64,000 nt of DNA from Enterococcus songbeiensis (GTDB lineage: Bacteria > Bacillota > Bacilli > Lactobacillales > Enterococcaceae), in contig NZ_BJDS01000003.1 in assembly GCF_005405265.1 (NCBI RefSeq), forward strand, positions 1 to 64,000, in the 5' to 3' direction. The notes beneath the pieces were generated by a model. The model had not been told where the DNA came from. It made no database searches and was given only the letters and a program-made list of their open reading frames with translations. Made by a program: the position numbers and the translations under genes. This document shows, one piece after another, positions 56,774 through 64,000 of this stretch (position 1 is the first letter of the stretch; the number at the start of each line of letters is the position of its first letter).

Positions 56774-58450
56774 TTATTCTGCGGCAAAAAGATAAGGATA
56801 TACAGGTTGATTTCCCGGATGGATCTCAACTTCCAATTCTTCATGTGCTTCTTGTAATGCGGCGCCTAATTTTTCGGCATCGTCTTGTGTAGCCTCATCA
56901 CCAAAAATAATCGTAACGATTTCGGTTTCATCTGAAATCATTTGATTCAAAGTAGTCAAAGCAGTCGTTGACTGATCTGGATCAGAAACGACGATCTTAC
57001 CGTCGATCATTCCCAAAAAGTCTCCTTCTGTAATCGTCACTCCATCGATGGCGGTGTTACGAATCGCATGGGTAACGGAGCCGCTGACAACATTTGCCAA
57101 GGCATCGCTCATCGTAGTTTTGTTTTCTTCCAGTGTTGCTTGGTCATTAAAGGACAGCATTGCCGTCATCCCTTGTGGAATCGTACGACTTGGAATTACC
57201 GCAACAGGGACCTCTGCGACTTCTGCCGCCTGATCTGCTGCCATAAAGATATTTTTATTATTCGGTAAAATGATAACCTGTTCTGCATTGACTTTATTAA
57301 TCGCAGTCAAAATATCTTCCGTACTTGGGTTCATCGTTTGACCGCCGCTGATAATATAATTAGCGCCCAGGCTCTTGAACAATTCGCTCACGCCTTCACC
57401 GGCTGCGATTGCGATGATTCCATAAGGAACCCGAGGTGCTTCTGCAAATTCTTGAACCTGTTCGTCATGTTCCAAAATCGTTTCGTGTTGTAAACGCATA
57501 TTATCGACTTTGACTTTGACTAATGAACCAAATTTTTGCCCGTAGTTCATTACTTCGCCGGGATGCTCTGTATGCACGTGGACTTTGATGATTTCATCAT
57601 CGTTGACGACAAGCAAAGAATCGCCGATTTCATTTAGATAATTACGGAAAGTTTCATAATCAAAAGTACTGTCGACAGTTGGTCCTTCGCCGATATTTAC
57701 CATGATTTCGGTACAATAACCGAATTTGATGTCTTCTGTTGCTAATTGTCCTTGGACGCTGCGGTGATGCTCGGCATTTACCATTTCATCCATGGCAGCT
57801 GGGGAAGGTTCAAATGTTTCATCTGCTTGATACTCTCCTGTCAAAGCAGCCAAAAAGCCTTCATAAATATAAATCAGTCCTTGACCGCCGCTGTCTACTA
57901 CGCCGACTTCTTTTAAGACCGGCAATAAATCCGGCGTTTTTGCCAAGGCACGTTTGCCTCCGCGTAAAACCGCCGTCATCACTTCGATACAATCATCACT
58001 TTCGCTGGCTTTGCGTTCGCCGTATTCCGCCGCCACTCGGGCAACCGTCAAAATCGTTCCCTCAACCGGCTTCATGACAGCTTTATAAGCAGTTTCTACG
58101 CCATGACTAAAGGCTTGCGCTAATTCTTGTGGGTTTAATGTCGTGACGTCAGGGATTTGTTTTGAAAATCCGCGAAACAATTGCGACAGGATAACACCGG
58201 AATTTCCTCGCGCCCCCATCAATAGTCCTTTAGATAAAACCGTCGCTAAATCGCCGACTTTTTCAGAAGCGGAATCTGCGACCGCTTTGGCACCGCTGGT
58301 CATCGATAAATTCATATTCGTTCCAGTATCCCCATCAGGAACCGGGAATACATTCAACGAGTTGACATACTCCGCATTTGCTTGCAGACGATTGGCACCA
58401 GCCTGGACCATTTCTTGAAATTGACTCGCGCTGATATTCGTTACTTTCAC
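56774..58450 (-). CDS. fakA: Fatty acid kinase, FakA (DAK2 domain)
   Basis: A 558-residue ATP-dependent kinase that phosphorylates exogenous fatty acids held by a FakB protein, feeding them to PlsX/PlsY. The N-terminal DhaL-type domain has the Mg/ATP motif PVPDGDTGTNMNLSM (about 36-50) and GARGNSGVILSQLFRG; the C-terminal half is the YloV-type domain. It follows the Asp23-family gene, as yloU-yloV in B. subtilis. Acyl-phosphate metabolism links it to plsX-acpP downstream. Confidence 0.94.
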   Translation of the reverse strand: MKVTNISASQFQEMVQAGANRLQANAEYVNSLNVFPVPDGDTGTNMNLSMTSGAKAVADSASEKVGDLATVLSKGLLMGARGNSGVILSQLFRGFSKQIPDVTTLNPQELAQAFSHGVETAYKAVMKPVEGTILTVARVAAEYGERKASESDDCIEVMTAVLRGGKRALAKTPDLLPVLKEVGVVDSGGQGLIYIYEGFLAALTGEYQADETFEPSPAAMDEMVNAEHHRSVQGQLATEDIKFGYCTEIMVNIGEGPTVDSTFDYETFRNYLNEIGDSLLVVNDDEIIKVHVHTEHPGEVMNYGQKFGSLVKVKVDNMRLQHETILEHDEQVQEFAEAPRVPYGIIAIAAGEGVSELFKSLGANYIISGGQTMNPSTEDILTAINKVNAEQVIILPNNKNIFMAADQAAEVAEVPVAVIPSRTIPQGMTAMLSFNDQATLEENKTTMSDALANVVSGSVTHAIRNTAIDGVTITEGDFLGMIDGKIVVSDPDQSTTALTTLNQMISDETEIVTIIFGDEATQDDAEKLGAALQEAHEELEVEIHPGNQPVYPYLFAAE

Positions 58451-58494
58451 TGATAATCCTCCTTCGAATCGCTGTAGTTACACAGCATCGCTGC

Positions 58495-58857
58495 CTAATC
58501 AGGCAGTACACGTACACCTTGAACAAACACATTTACTGAATTGGCGGCAACGCCCAGCATTGTTTCAAGATTATATTTGACTTTTTCTTGGACATTTCGC
58601 GAAACTTCCGAAATTTTTGTCCCATAGCTTACGATTGTGTAAACATCCACCGCAATGCCGTTTTCTTCTTGACGTACAACGACGCCCCGTGAATAATTTT
58701 CTTTTCTTAAAATCTCATTGATGTTATCTTTGATTTGATTTTTGCTTGCCATCCCTACGATACCAAATACATCGGTTGCTGCACCGCCGACGACAGTTGC
58801 GATCACTTCATTTGTAATTTCGATAGTTCCTGATGCCGTTTTAATTTTTACAGCCAT
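58495..58857 (-). CDS. Asp23/Gls24 family envelope stress protein (YloU type)
   Basis: A 120-residue Asp23-domain protein (TIEITNEVIATVVGGAATDVFGIVGMASK at the start). Members are small cytoplasmic or membrane-associated proteins; this YloU branch always neighbours fakA. AAGGAGG-type Shine-Dalgarno upstream. A 14-bp palindrome AGGCAATTTTGCCT lies just before it. Confidence 0.92.
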   Translation of the reverse strand: MAVKIKTASGTIEITNEVIATVVGGAATDVFGIVGMASKNQIKDNINEILRKENYSRGVVVRQEENGIAVDVYTIVSYGTKISEVSRNVQEKVKYNLETMLGVAANSVNVFVQGVRVLPD

Positions 58858-58872
58858 GATAAGCCTCCTTAA

Positions 58873-58886
58873 CAGGCAATTTTGCC
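58873..58886. repeat. 14-bp palindrome in the asp23-family leader
   Basis: AGGCAATTTTGCCT is a perfect palindrome close upstream of the Shine-Dalgarno. It could be an operator or a small RNA hairpin; the sequence does not decide. Confidence 0.35.
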
Positions 58887-59028
58887 TATTTTCTACTACA
58901 ATAGTTTATCATAGCTGACCCTTAAATAAAAGAAGGATCTACAGAAACAAAAACAGGCGCACCCTTTCACAACGTTGTATAATTTACATGGTTTGCAGGA
59001 AAAAGTCAATGTTTCACAGAAAATAAGC

Positions 59029-59057
59029 TTGCAAAATTACTGCGTTTATGGTAAATT
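59029..59057 (+). promoter_or_regulatory. Promoter of rpmB
   Basis: TTGCAA (59029-59034) and TAAATT (59052-59057, preceded by TGG) are 17 nt apart. Confidence 0.7.
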
Positions 59058-59114
59058 CGTTTAGTATGAGCCAAATAAGCGCTCCAAGATCAAGGCAAAG
59101 GAGGAAATAGTCAC

Positions 59115-59303
59115 ATGGCAAAGGTTTGCTACTTTACAGGTCGTAAAACAACAAGTGGAAACAACCGCTCTCACGCAATGAACTCAACAAAGCGTACCGT
59201 AAAACCTAATTTACAAAAAGTACGTGTTCTTATTGACGGAAAACCTAAAAAAGTTTGGGTGTCAGCTCGTGCTTTGAAATCAGGAAAAGTTGAGCGCGTT
59301 TAA
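59115..59303 (+). CDS. rpmB: 50S ribosomal protein L28
   Basis: A 62-residue L28 protein ([20 protein letters not shown] start, basic throughout). AAAGGAGG precedes the ATG. It is divergent from the asp23-fakA unit, the common arrangement. A single strong promoter and two terminators flank it. Confidence 0.97.
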   Translation: MAKVCYFTGRKTTSGNNRSHAMNSTKRTVKPNLQKVRVLIDGKPKKVWVSARALKSGKVERV

Positions 59304-59317
59304 TCACACAACTACTC

Positions 59318-59347
59318 AAACCGTTCGTTCATCGAGCGGTTTTTTGT
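59318..59347 (+). terminator. Terminator after rpmB
   Basis: AACCG/CGGTT hairpin followed by six T. Confidence 0.75.
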
Positions 59348-59360
59348 TTTCTCAAAAATC

Positions 59361-59402
59361 AAAACAAGGCGGCCTCTTTGAAAAGGATCGCCTTGTTTTT
59401 TT
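59361..59402 (+). terminator. Second terminator downstream of rpmB
   Basis: AAAACAAGGCG (59361-59371) and CGCCTTGTTTT (59389-59399) arms followed by a T run; a back-up terminator. The rest of 59403-59620 is AT-rich with no visible gene. Confidence 0.8.
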
Positions 59403-59621
59403 CTTAAATTTTCTATGTGCCGCTTCAACAAAAGCGAGGAAATATGTTCTTTTACATCTAATAAAAAACTACATTATTGATAACAAGGTGTCAATACCAT
59501 AACGATAATTTATCTGATATTGTTTATATTTTACCAAATAAATTAAAAACTAAAAATAACGATGTGAAATAAAACATTAAAAACTTTGGTTATTTTTTAA
59601 TCAAAGACTTCCTTCTTCTTT

Positions 59622-59650
59622 TTTCATTGTTTTTGGAACTATGGTAAAAT
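59622..59650 (+). promoter_or_regulatory. Promoter of the YfhO-family gene
   Basis: TTTCAT (59622-59627) and TGG-TAAAAT (-10 at 59645-59650) with 17-nt spacing. Confidence 0.55.
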
Positions 59651-59682
59651 AAAAATCATTATGAAAGAAATTTGGTGGACTT

Positions 59683-62271
59683 ATGTTTTTGACAATCAAA
59701 CAATTTTGCAAACAACACGCCCGATATATGCTGGCTAGCTTTTTTATCCCACTGGGTATTATGGCCTTCATCTATTTGACGATTGGAATTTTCCCCGGCA
59801 GCAGCCGCAGTATTTTAGCCAGTGATGCCTTTTCCCAATTTTCCAATTTCCATGCGAGCTTTCGCAATGCATTACTGGGGAAACAAAGCTTCCTTTACAC
59901 GTGGAATGCTTCTTTAGGATTGAATTACCTTTCTTTGGTTTCTTATTACCTAGGCGGCCTTTTCACGCCCCTTGTCCTGCTGTTTCCCAATCAATTGATG
60001 CCAGATGCCCTATATTTTTTGACCCTGCTGAAAATCGGCAGTGCCGGACTGGCTTTTTGGTTTTATGCTCGACAAACTTTTCATATCGAAAAATGGCAGC
60101 ACGTGACTCTTGCCGTTTCTTATGCCCTGATGTCTTTTATCACCGCTCATTCTGAAATCATTATGTGGCTGGATGCTTTCGTGTATTTACCTCTTATTAT
60201 CATGGGTATCGACCGCTTAATCCAACAGCACAAACCGAAGCTGCTGTTTTTCAGCTATCTGCTATTATTTCTCTCCAGCTTTTATATGGGTTTTATGATT
60301 GCCATTTTTTCGGCACTGTATTTTTTGGTCCGCTTATTGGACAATTGGCGACAAACAAAAAAAGTGATTGTTCCTTATGGGCTAACGGCTTTGCTGTCAG
60401 GCGGCGCTTCCATGATTATCATTTTGCCGGCAATTTTAGATCTGCGGGCAAACGGGGAAGAATTAAGTAAAATCACCACCCTAAAAACCGAAGCAACTGA
60501 TTTTCTCGATCTTGTCCTAAAAAATCTCGTGGGCGTTTACGATACCACCAAATACGGTTCGATTCCCTTTATTTATGTGGGTTTGCTGCCGTTGGTCCTT
60601 TGTCTTTTTTACTTTGTCTCTAAAGCACCCTTGAAACAAAAACTGCTGTATGCCGGCTTTTTTGCCCTGTTGACTGCTAGTTTTTATCTGGTACCTCTGA
60701 ATTTATTTTGGCACGGTATGCACGCTCCAAATATGTTTTTATTCCGCTATGCCTACCTGTTTTCTTTTCTGGTTATCATGTTGGCAGGTTACGGGTGGGA
60801 ACGAGTGGATCAAAAATCCAACGGCAAACTACTGGGAGTCATTCTGATTCAAATGGCGTTGTTTTGCTTGGCCTTTGGAATTCGTCCTGCTGGTAGTTAT
60901 GAATATATCAAATTTTCTTCCTTTGCCGTCAGCATTTTTTTCCTATTGCTCTACTTATTGGCCTTTGGTTTGTACCGACTACGAAGCTATCCTAAGCATT
61001 TATTCGTAGTGTTAATTCTGCTTGTAGTAAGTTTTGAAGCCATCGTGAACACCAATGGCATGGTGCGGGGAATTTTGAACGATTGGAATTATGCCTCCCG
61101 CAGTTTGTATACCGAACCTTATCCTGCCATCGATGAATTGGTTCAAAAAACCAAATCTGCGGATTTTTCTCGAGTGGAAAATCTTGATCCGGTTTCTTCC
61201 AATGACAGCTTTAATTATGGGTACAGCGGTGTCAGCATGTTTTCTTCCATCCGCAACCGCCATTCTTCCAGCTACTTGGATCAGTTGGGCTTTCGTTCAC
61301 GGGGAACCAATCTAAACATCCGCTACCCCAACAATACGTTGTTGATGGACAGTTTTTTAGGAATCAAATACAATCTCAGCAAAACACCGATTAATAAATA
61401 CGGCTTTACAGAAACCGCCCGCTCGAAGGATTATCAATTGTACGAAAACGAAAATGCACTGCCTCTGGCTTTTCTAGCGAATCCGGACGCCGCAAAGGTT
61501 CCTCAACCGTCAAATGACAATTTGACCAGTCAAACCAATCTAATCAACGGTTTAGCTGATCTGCAACAGACTTATTTTCAATTTTGGCCGCTGACGATTT
61601 CAGAAACGGATAACACAACGGTCACCTATGACGGAATGTACACGATTTTTACCGAAGAAAAAGGCAATCTCGCCAAGGAAGTAACATGGAAAGTCGCCGT
61701 TCCCGCTCATTCTCAGGCATACCTTAGTTTGTATCCGCAAGATTTTGCACAATTGGAAAGCTCGACAGCCACGATTACTGTCAACGGAGAACAGCGAAAG
61801 TCTCAAATCAACATTACGGGGCAATATTACGACCTCGGGTATTACGAACAAGCAACTGAAATTGAATTTACCGCCAGCTTCTATGGCACACAAAAAGTCG
61901 GCTTCCAAAATCCACAAGTGGTCACTTTGAACACCGAAGCCTATCAATCCGCCATGGATCAGATCAAGGAACAAGGTGTGAATCTAAATGTCGGCAAACG
62001 CTCCGCAGAGGGGCAGGTAACGACGAAAGAAGAACAACTGCTCGTTACGACGATTCCATACGAAAAGGGCTGGCAGGCAACCGTAGACGGCAAAAAAGTC
62101 CCTGTCTCCGCCTTTCAAGATGCTTTTGTCAGTTTGACGCTTCCAAAAGGCAAACACACCATTCGCTTGTCCTATTTGCCACAAGGATTTTTACCGGGGG
62201 TACTGCTCTTCTTCAGCTGTCTTCTTCTCTTCTTCCTATTTGATTATTTCTACCGCAAACAAAAAAGATAA
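59683..62271 (+). CDS. YfhO family multispanning membrane protein
   Basis: An 862-residue membrane protein with about 12-13 hydrophobic segments in the first 450 residues, a large extracytoplasmic domain (about 460-835) and a C-terminal membrane segment ending in a basic tail. The N-terminal half is of GT-C glycosyltransferase type (ILASDAFSQFSNFHASF after the first segment). Family members add sugars to teichoic acids or other surface polymers using lipid-linked donors; the substrate here is not known. GGTGG precedes the ATG. Monocistronic. Confidence 0.88.
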   Translation: MFLTIKQFCKQHARYMLASFFIPLGIMAFIYLTIGIFPGSSRSILASDAFSQFSNFHASFRNALLGKQSFLYTWNASLGLNYLSLVSYYLGGLFTPLVLLFPNQLMPDALYFLTLLKIGSAGLAFWFYARQTFHIEKWQHVTLAVSYALMSFITAHSEIIMWLDAFVYLPLIIMGIDRLIQQHKPKLLFFSYLLLFLSSFYMGFMIAIFSALYFLVRLLDNWRQTKKVIVPYGLTALLSGGASMIIILPAILDLRANGEELSKITTLKTEATDFLDLVLKNLVGVYDTTKYGSIPFIYVGLLPLVLCLFYFVSKAPLKQKLLYAGFFALLTASFYLVPLNLFWHGMHAPNMFLFRYAYLFSFLVIMLAGYGWERVDQKSNGKLLGVILIQMALFCLAFGIRPAGSYEYIKFSSFAVSIFFLLLYLLAFGLYRLRSYPKHLFVVLILLVVSFEAIVNTNGMVRGILNDWNYASRSLYTEPYPAIDELVQKTKSADFSRVENLDPVSSNDSFNYGYSGVSMFSSIRNRHSSSYLDQLGFRSRGTNLNIRYPNNTLLMDSFLGIKYNLSKTPINKYGFTETARSKDYQLYENENALPLAFLANPDAAKVPQPSNDNLTSQTNLINGLADLQQTYFQFWPLTISETDNTTVTYDGMYTIFTEEKGNLAKEVTWKVAVPAHSQAYLSLYPQDFAQLESSTATITVNGEQRKSQINITGQYYDLGYYEQATEIEFTASFYGTQKVGFQNPQVVTLNTEAYQSAMDQIKEQGVNLNVGKRSAEGQVTTKEEQLLVTTIPYEKGWQATVDGKKVPVSAFQDAFVSLTLPKGKHTIRLSYLPQGFLPGVLLFFSCLLLFFLFDYFYRKQKR

Positions 62272-62312
62272 AAAAATACCGAACAAGCCCTCTGACTTGT
62301 TCGGTATTTTTT
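62271..62312. terminator. Bidirectional terminator between the YfhO-family gene and truA
   Basis: Perfect 14-bp arms AAATACCGAACAAG/CTTGTTCGGTATTT with A and T runs on both sides, between convergent genes. Confidence 0.9.
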
Positions 62313-63063
62313 AGGCTTTTGTTTCATAGCTAACTTTCATTAAGTAGAGCCCTTCTGGATGAGCAGTGGGTCCTGCCAAATCACGATTTTTCGCTTCAAT
62401 AATTGCTGGAATACTGTCGGCCGGCATCCGACCATTGCCGATTTTCAGCAACGTACCCATCATGATCCGAATCATTTTATACAAAAACCCGTTCCCACGA
62501 AAAGTAAACACCAACTCGTCATCTGCTACCTGTTCCACCGTCGCTTCATAAATCGTTCGTACTTTGTCCTCCACTGAACTGCCGCTGGCGCAAAACGATG
62601 TAAAATCGTGAGTACCCAAAAAATCTGTCAATGCCCGCCTTATTTTTTCTAAATCTAAAGGATAAGGATAGTAGCTGGCATAATGCCGCAAAAATGGACT
62701 ACGGGGTTTGCCAATATTCAATCGAAATTGATAGGTTTTTTCCTGTACAAGATAGCGGGCGTGAAACGTGTCATCCACGATTTCCACCGATTTGACCGCA
62801 ATATCCTCCGGCGATTGGGTATCCAAGGCAAAACGCATTCTTTCTAACGGACGTTCTTGGGGATAATCAAAATGGATGACCTGTCCCACTGCATGGACTC
62901 TTGCATCCGTTCTTCCTGAACCATGAACTTCGATAAATTGCCCATTCGCCATTTTTTGTATTGTTTTTTCTAATTCTCCTTGGACTGTCCGGCCAGTTTC
63001 CTGTCGTTGAAAGCCATTAAAATTTGTTCCATCGTAAGCAATGATTGCTTTGTAACGCACCAC
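62311..63063 (-). CDS. truA: tRNA pseudouridine(38-40) synthase TruA
   Basis: Makes pseudouridine at positions 38-40 of tRNA anticodon stems. The 250-residue protein has the catalytic Asp53 in [11 protein letters not shown] and the start [18 protein letters not shown]. The start is GTG at 63063 (or the adjacent GTG at 63060), with GGGGA upstream. It follows ecfT, as usual, with a hairpin terminator in the 80-nt gap. Confidence 0.95.
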   Translation of the reverse strand: MVRYKAIIAYDGTNFNGFQRQETGRTVQGELEKTIQKMANGQFIEVHGSGRTDARVHAVGQVIHFDYPQERPLERMRFALDTQSPEDIAVKSVEIVDDTFHARYLVQEKTYQFRLNIGKPRSPFLRHYASYYPYPLDLEKIRRALTDFLGTHDFTSFCASGSSVEDKVRTIYEATVEQVADDELVFTFRGNGFLYKMIRIMMGTLLKIGNGRMPADSIPAIIEAKNRDLAGPTAHPEGLYLMKVSYETKA

Positions 63064-63093
63064 TGAAATTCCCCATTTCCTTCTTTTACTAAA

Positions 63094-63134
63094 ACAAAAA
63101 GAAGCAGAAACGCTGCATCGCTGCTTGTTTCTGC
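63094..63134 (-). terminator. Hairpin between ecfT and truA
   Basis: GCAGAAAC (63104-63111) and GTTTCTGC (63127-63134) arms followed on the minus strand by TTCTTTTTG. Probably a partial terminator. Confidence 0.65.
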
Positions 63135-63143
63135 CTCACAAAA

Positions 63144-63941
63144 TCAGCTCTTTAAAAAAATCAAGATTGCTGTAACTGCCGCAAAAATCACTACGACCCA
63201 TGTATCACGGGTATGCCAAGCCAGCTTGCGGTATTTGGTCCGTCCTTCACCGCCAGTATAGCCGCGAGCTTCCATGGCGGTAGCCAGATCCTCCGCCCGA
63301 TTAAAACTGCTGACAAACAGCGGAATCAGCAAAGGAACCACTGCCTTCATTTTTTGGATCAAACTGCCTTCCCCAAAATCGACCCCGCGAGCTCGTTGTG
63401 CGTTCATGATTTTTTCCGTCTCATCCATTAACGTAGGAACGAAACGCAACGCAATTGACAGCATCAATGAAACTTCATGAACCGGAAATCGAACCGCTTT
63501 TAACGGTCGCAAAATATATTCGATTGCATCGGATAATTCTAAAGGAGCAGTGGTCAGTGTCAGTAAGGTAGACATGAAAATAATCAAAATAAAACGGCAA
63601 AAAATGAAAATCCCATTCATCACGCCAAACTCCGTGATATTAAAAATTCCCCATTGCCAATAAACCGCCCCACCAGTAGTAAACAGGACCTGCAATGCAA
63701 CGGTAAATAAAATCAGCCAAATCAGCGGCTTGACGCCACGGATAAAGAACTTCAGCGAAACCCCAGACAAAAGAATACTGCCCAAAGTAAAGATACCTAA
63801 AAACAAATAGCTTTGCCAATTATTTGCTAAAAAGATAATACCAATAAAATAGAAACTGGCAAGTAATTTTACCCGCGGATCCAGATTGTGAATAATGGAG
63901 TCCCCAGGAATATAACGACCAAAAATCAATTTATTCATCAT
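63144..63941 (-). CDS. ecfT: Energy-coupling factor transporter membrane protein EcfT
   Basis: Scaffold subunit of group II ECF vitamin/metal transporters that couples the EcfA ATPases to exchangeable S components. The 265-residue protein has about five membrane segments and the two coupling motifs with Ala-Arg-Gly (NAQRARGVD and AMEARGYTGG). ATG 63941 follows AAGGAGG; it overlaps the end of ecfA2 by 11 nt. Confidence 0.94.
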   Translation of the reverse strand: MMNKLIFGRYIPGDSIIHNLDPRVKLLASFYFIGIIFLANNWQSYLFLGIFTLGSILLSGVSLKFFIRGVKPLIWLILFTVALQVLFTTGGAVYWQWGIFNITEFGVMNGIFIFCRFILIIFMSTLLTLTTAPLELSDAIEYILRPLKAVRFPVHEVSLMLSIALRFVPTLMDETEKIMNAQRARGVDFGEGSLIQKMKAVVPLLIPLFVSSFNRAEDLATAMEARGYTGGEGRTKYRKLAWHTRDTWVVVIFAAVTAILIFLKS

Positions 63942-64000
63942 GGGCAATTCCTCCTTGCGCCACGATTTGATTTGCCAATTCATCAGCGGTTATTGGCAAC
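63931..64000 (-). CDS. ecfA2: C-terminal end of EcfA2 ATPase (partial)
   Basis: The last 22 codons of a minus-strand frame (LPITADELANQIVAQGGIAH and on) end at a stop inside the start of ecfT. Position directly before ecfT, and the usual ecfA1-ecfA2-ecfT order, make this EcfA2; the ATPase motifs lie beyond the window. Confidence 0.65.
   Translation of the reverse strand, partial: LPITADELANQIVAQGGIAHDE

Overview
The window reads as a chromosomal segment of an Enterococcus (Firmicutes, Lactobacillales). Support: the core gene set and order (lysS-dusB-hslO, ftsH-hpt-tilS, pth-mfd, mreC-mreD-sagA, oppDFBCA, acpP-plsX-recG-fakA-asp23-rpmB), an L,D-transpeptidase with the length and active-site numbering of E. 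faecium Ldtfm, a SagA-type NlpC/P60 hydrolase, and a sortase-assembled pilus cluster. I cannot fix the species from sequence alone.

Layout. 1-480: two tandem consensus promoters and the leader of an rRNA operon that runs leftward out of the window. 0.5-15.7 kb, almost all on the minus strand: lysS, dusB, hslO, ftsH, hpt, tilS, an S1-domain protein, divIC, rqcP, a MurJ/SpoVB-type flippase, mfd and pth. 15.8-21.8 kb: ldh with a Rex-like operator, the Ldtfm homologue, yebC, a VanZ-like protein and pepF. 21.9-27.2 kb, a cell-wall block: two paralogous secreted hydrolases with the same promoter and N-terminal half but different catalytic domains (CHAP and NlpC/P60), a C39-like papain-fold protein between them, then mreC-mreD. 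27.3-29.6 kb: rsgA-rpe-thiN.

29.6-45.0 kb is accessory DNA. It holds a broken AbiE locus (antitoxin intact, toxin cut to 50 codons), a MazEF module with a candidate antisense RNA, and a pilus operon (VWA tip adhesin, minor pilin, two tandem 511-residue pilins, two class C sortases) divergent from an Mga/AtxA-type regulator. A 48-bp relic of the sortase 3' end lies on the far side of the MazEF cassette, which suggests the cassette inserted or recombined there.

45-53 kb: GlsB-like and CorA membrane proteins, an isochorismatase-fold hydrolase, and an oppDFBCA operon with two CodY-like boxes. 53-64 kb: acpP, plsX, recG, fakA, asp23-family, rpmB, a YfhO-family membrane protein, truA, ecfT and the end of ecfA2.

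The most unusual items are the two sortases carrying a predicted cytoplasmic beta/Cna-B-like domain, the pilin cluster with repeated intercistronic hairpins, a structured RNA upstream of tilS, and the hydrolase pair that duplicated promoter and N-terminus but exchanged catalytic domain. I saw no IS element, CRISPR array, tRNA gene or prophage gene.
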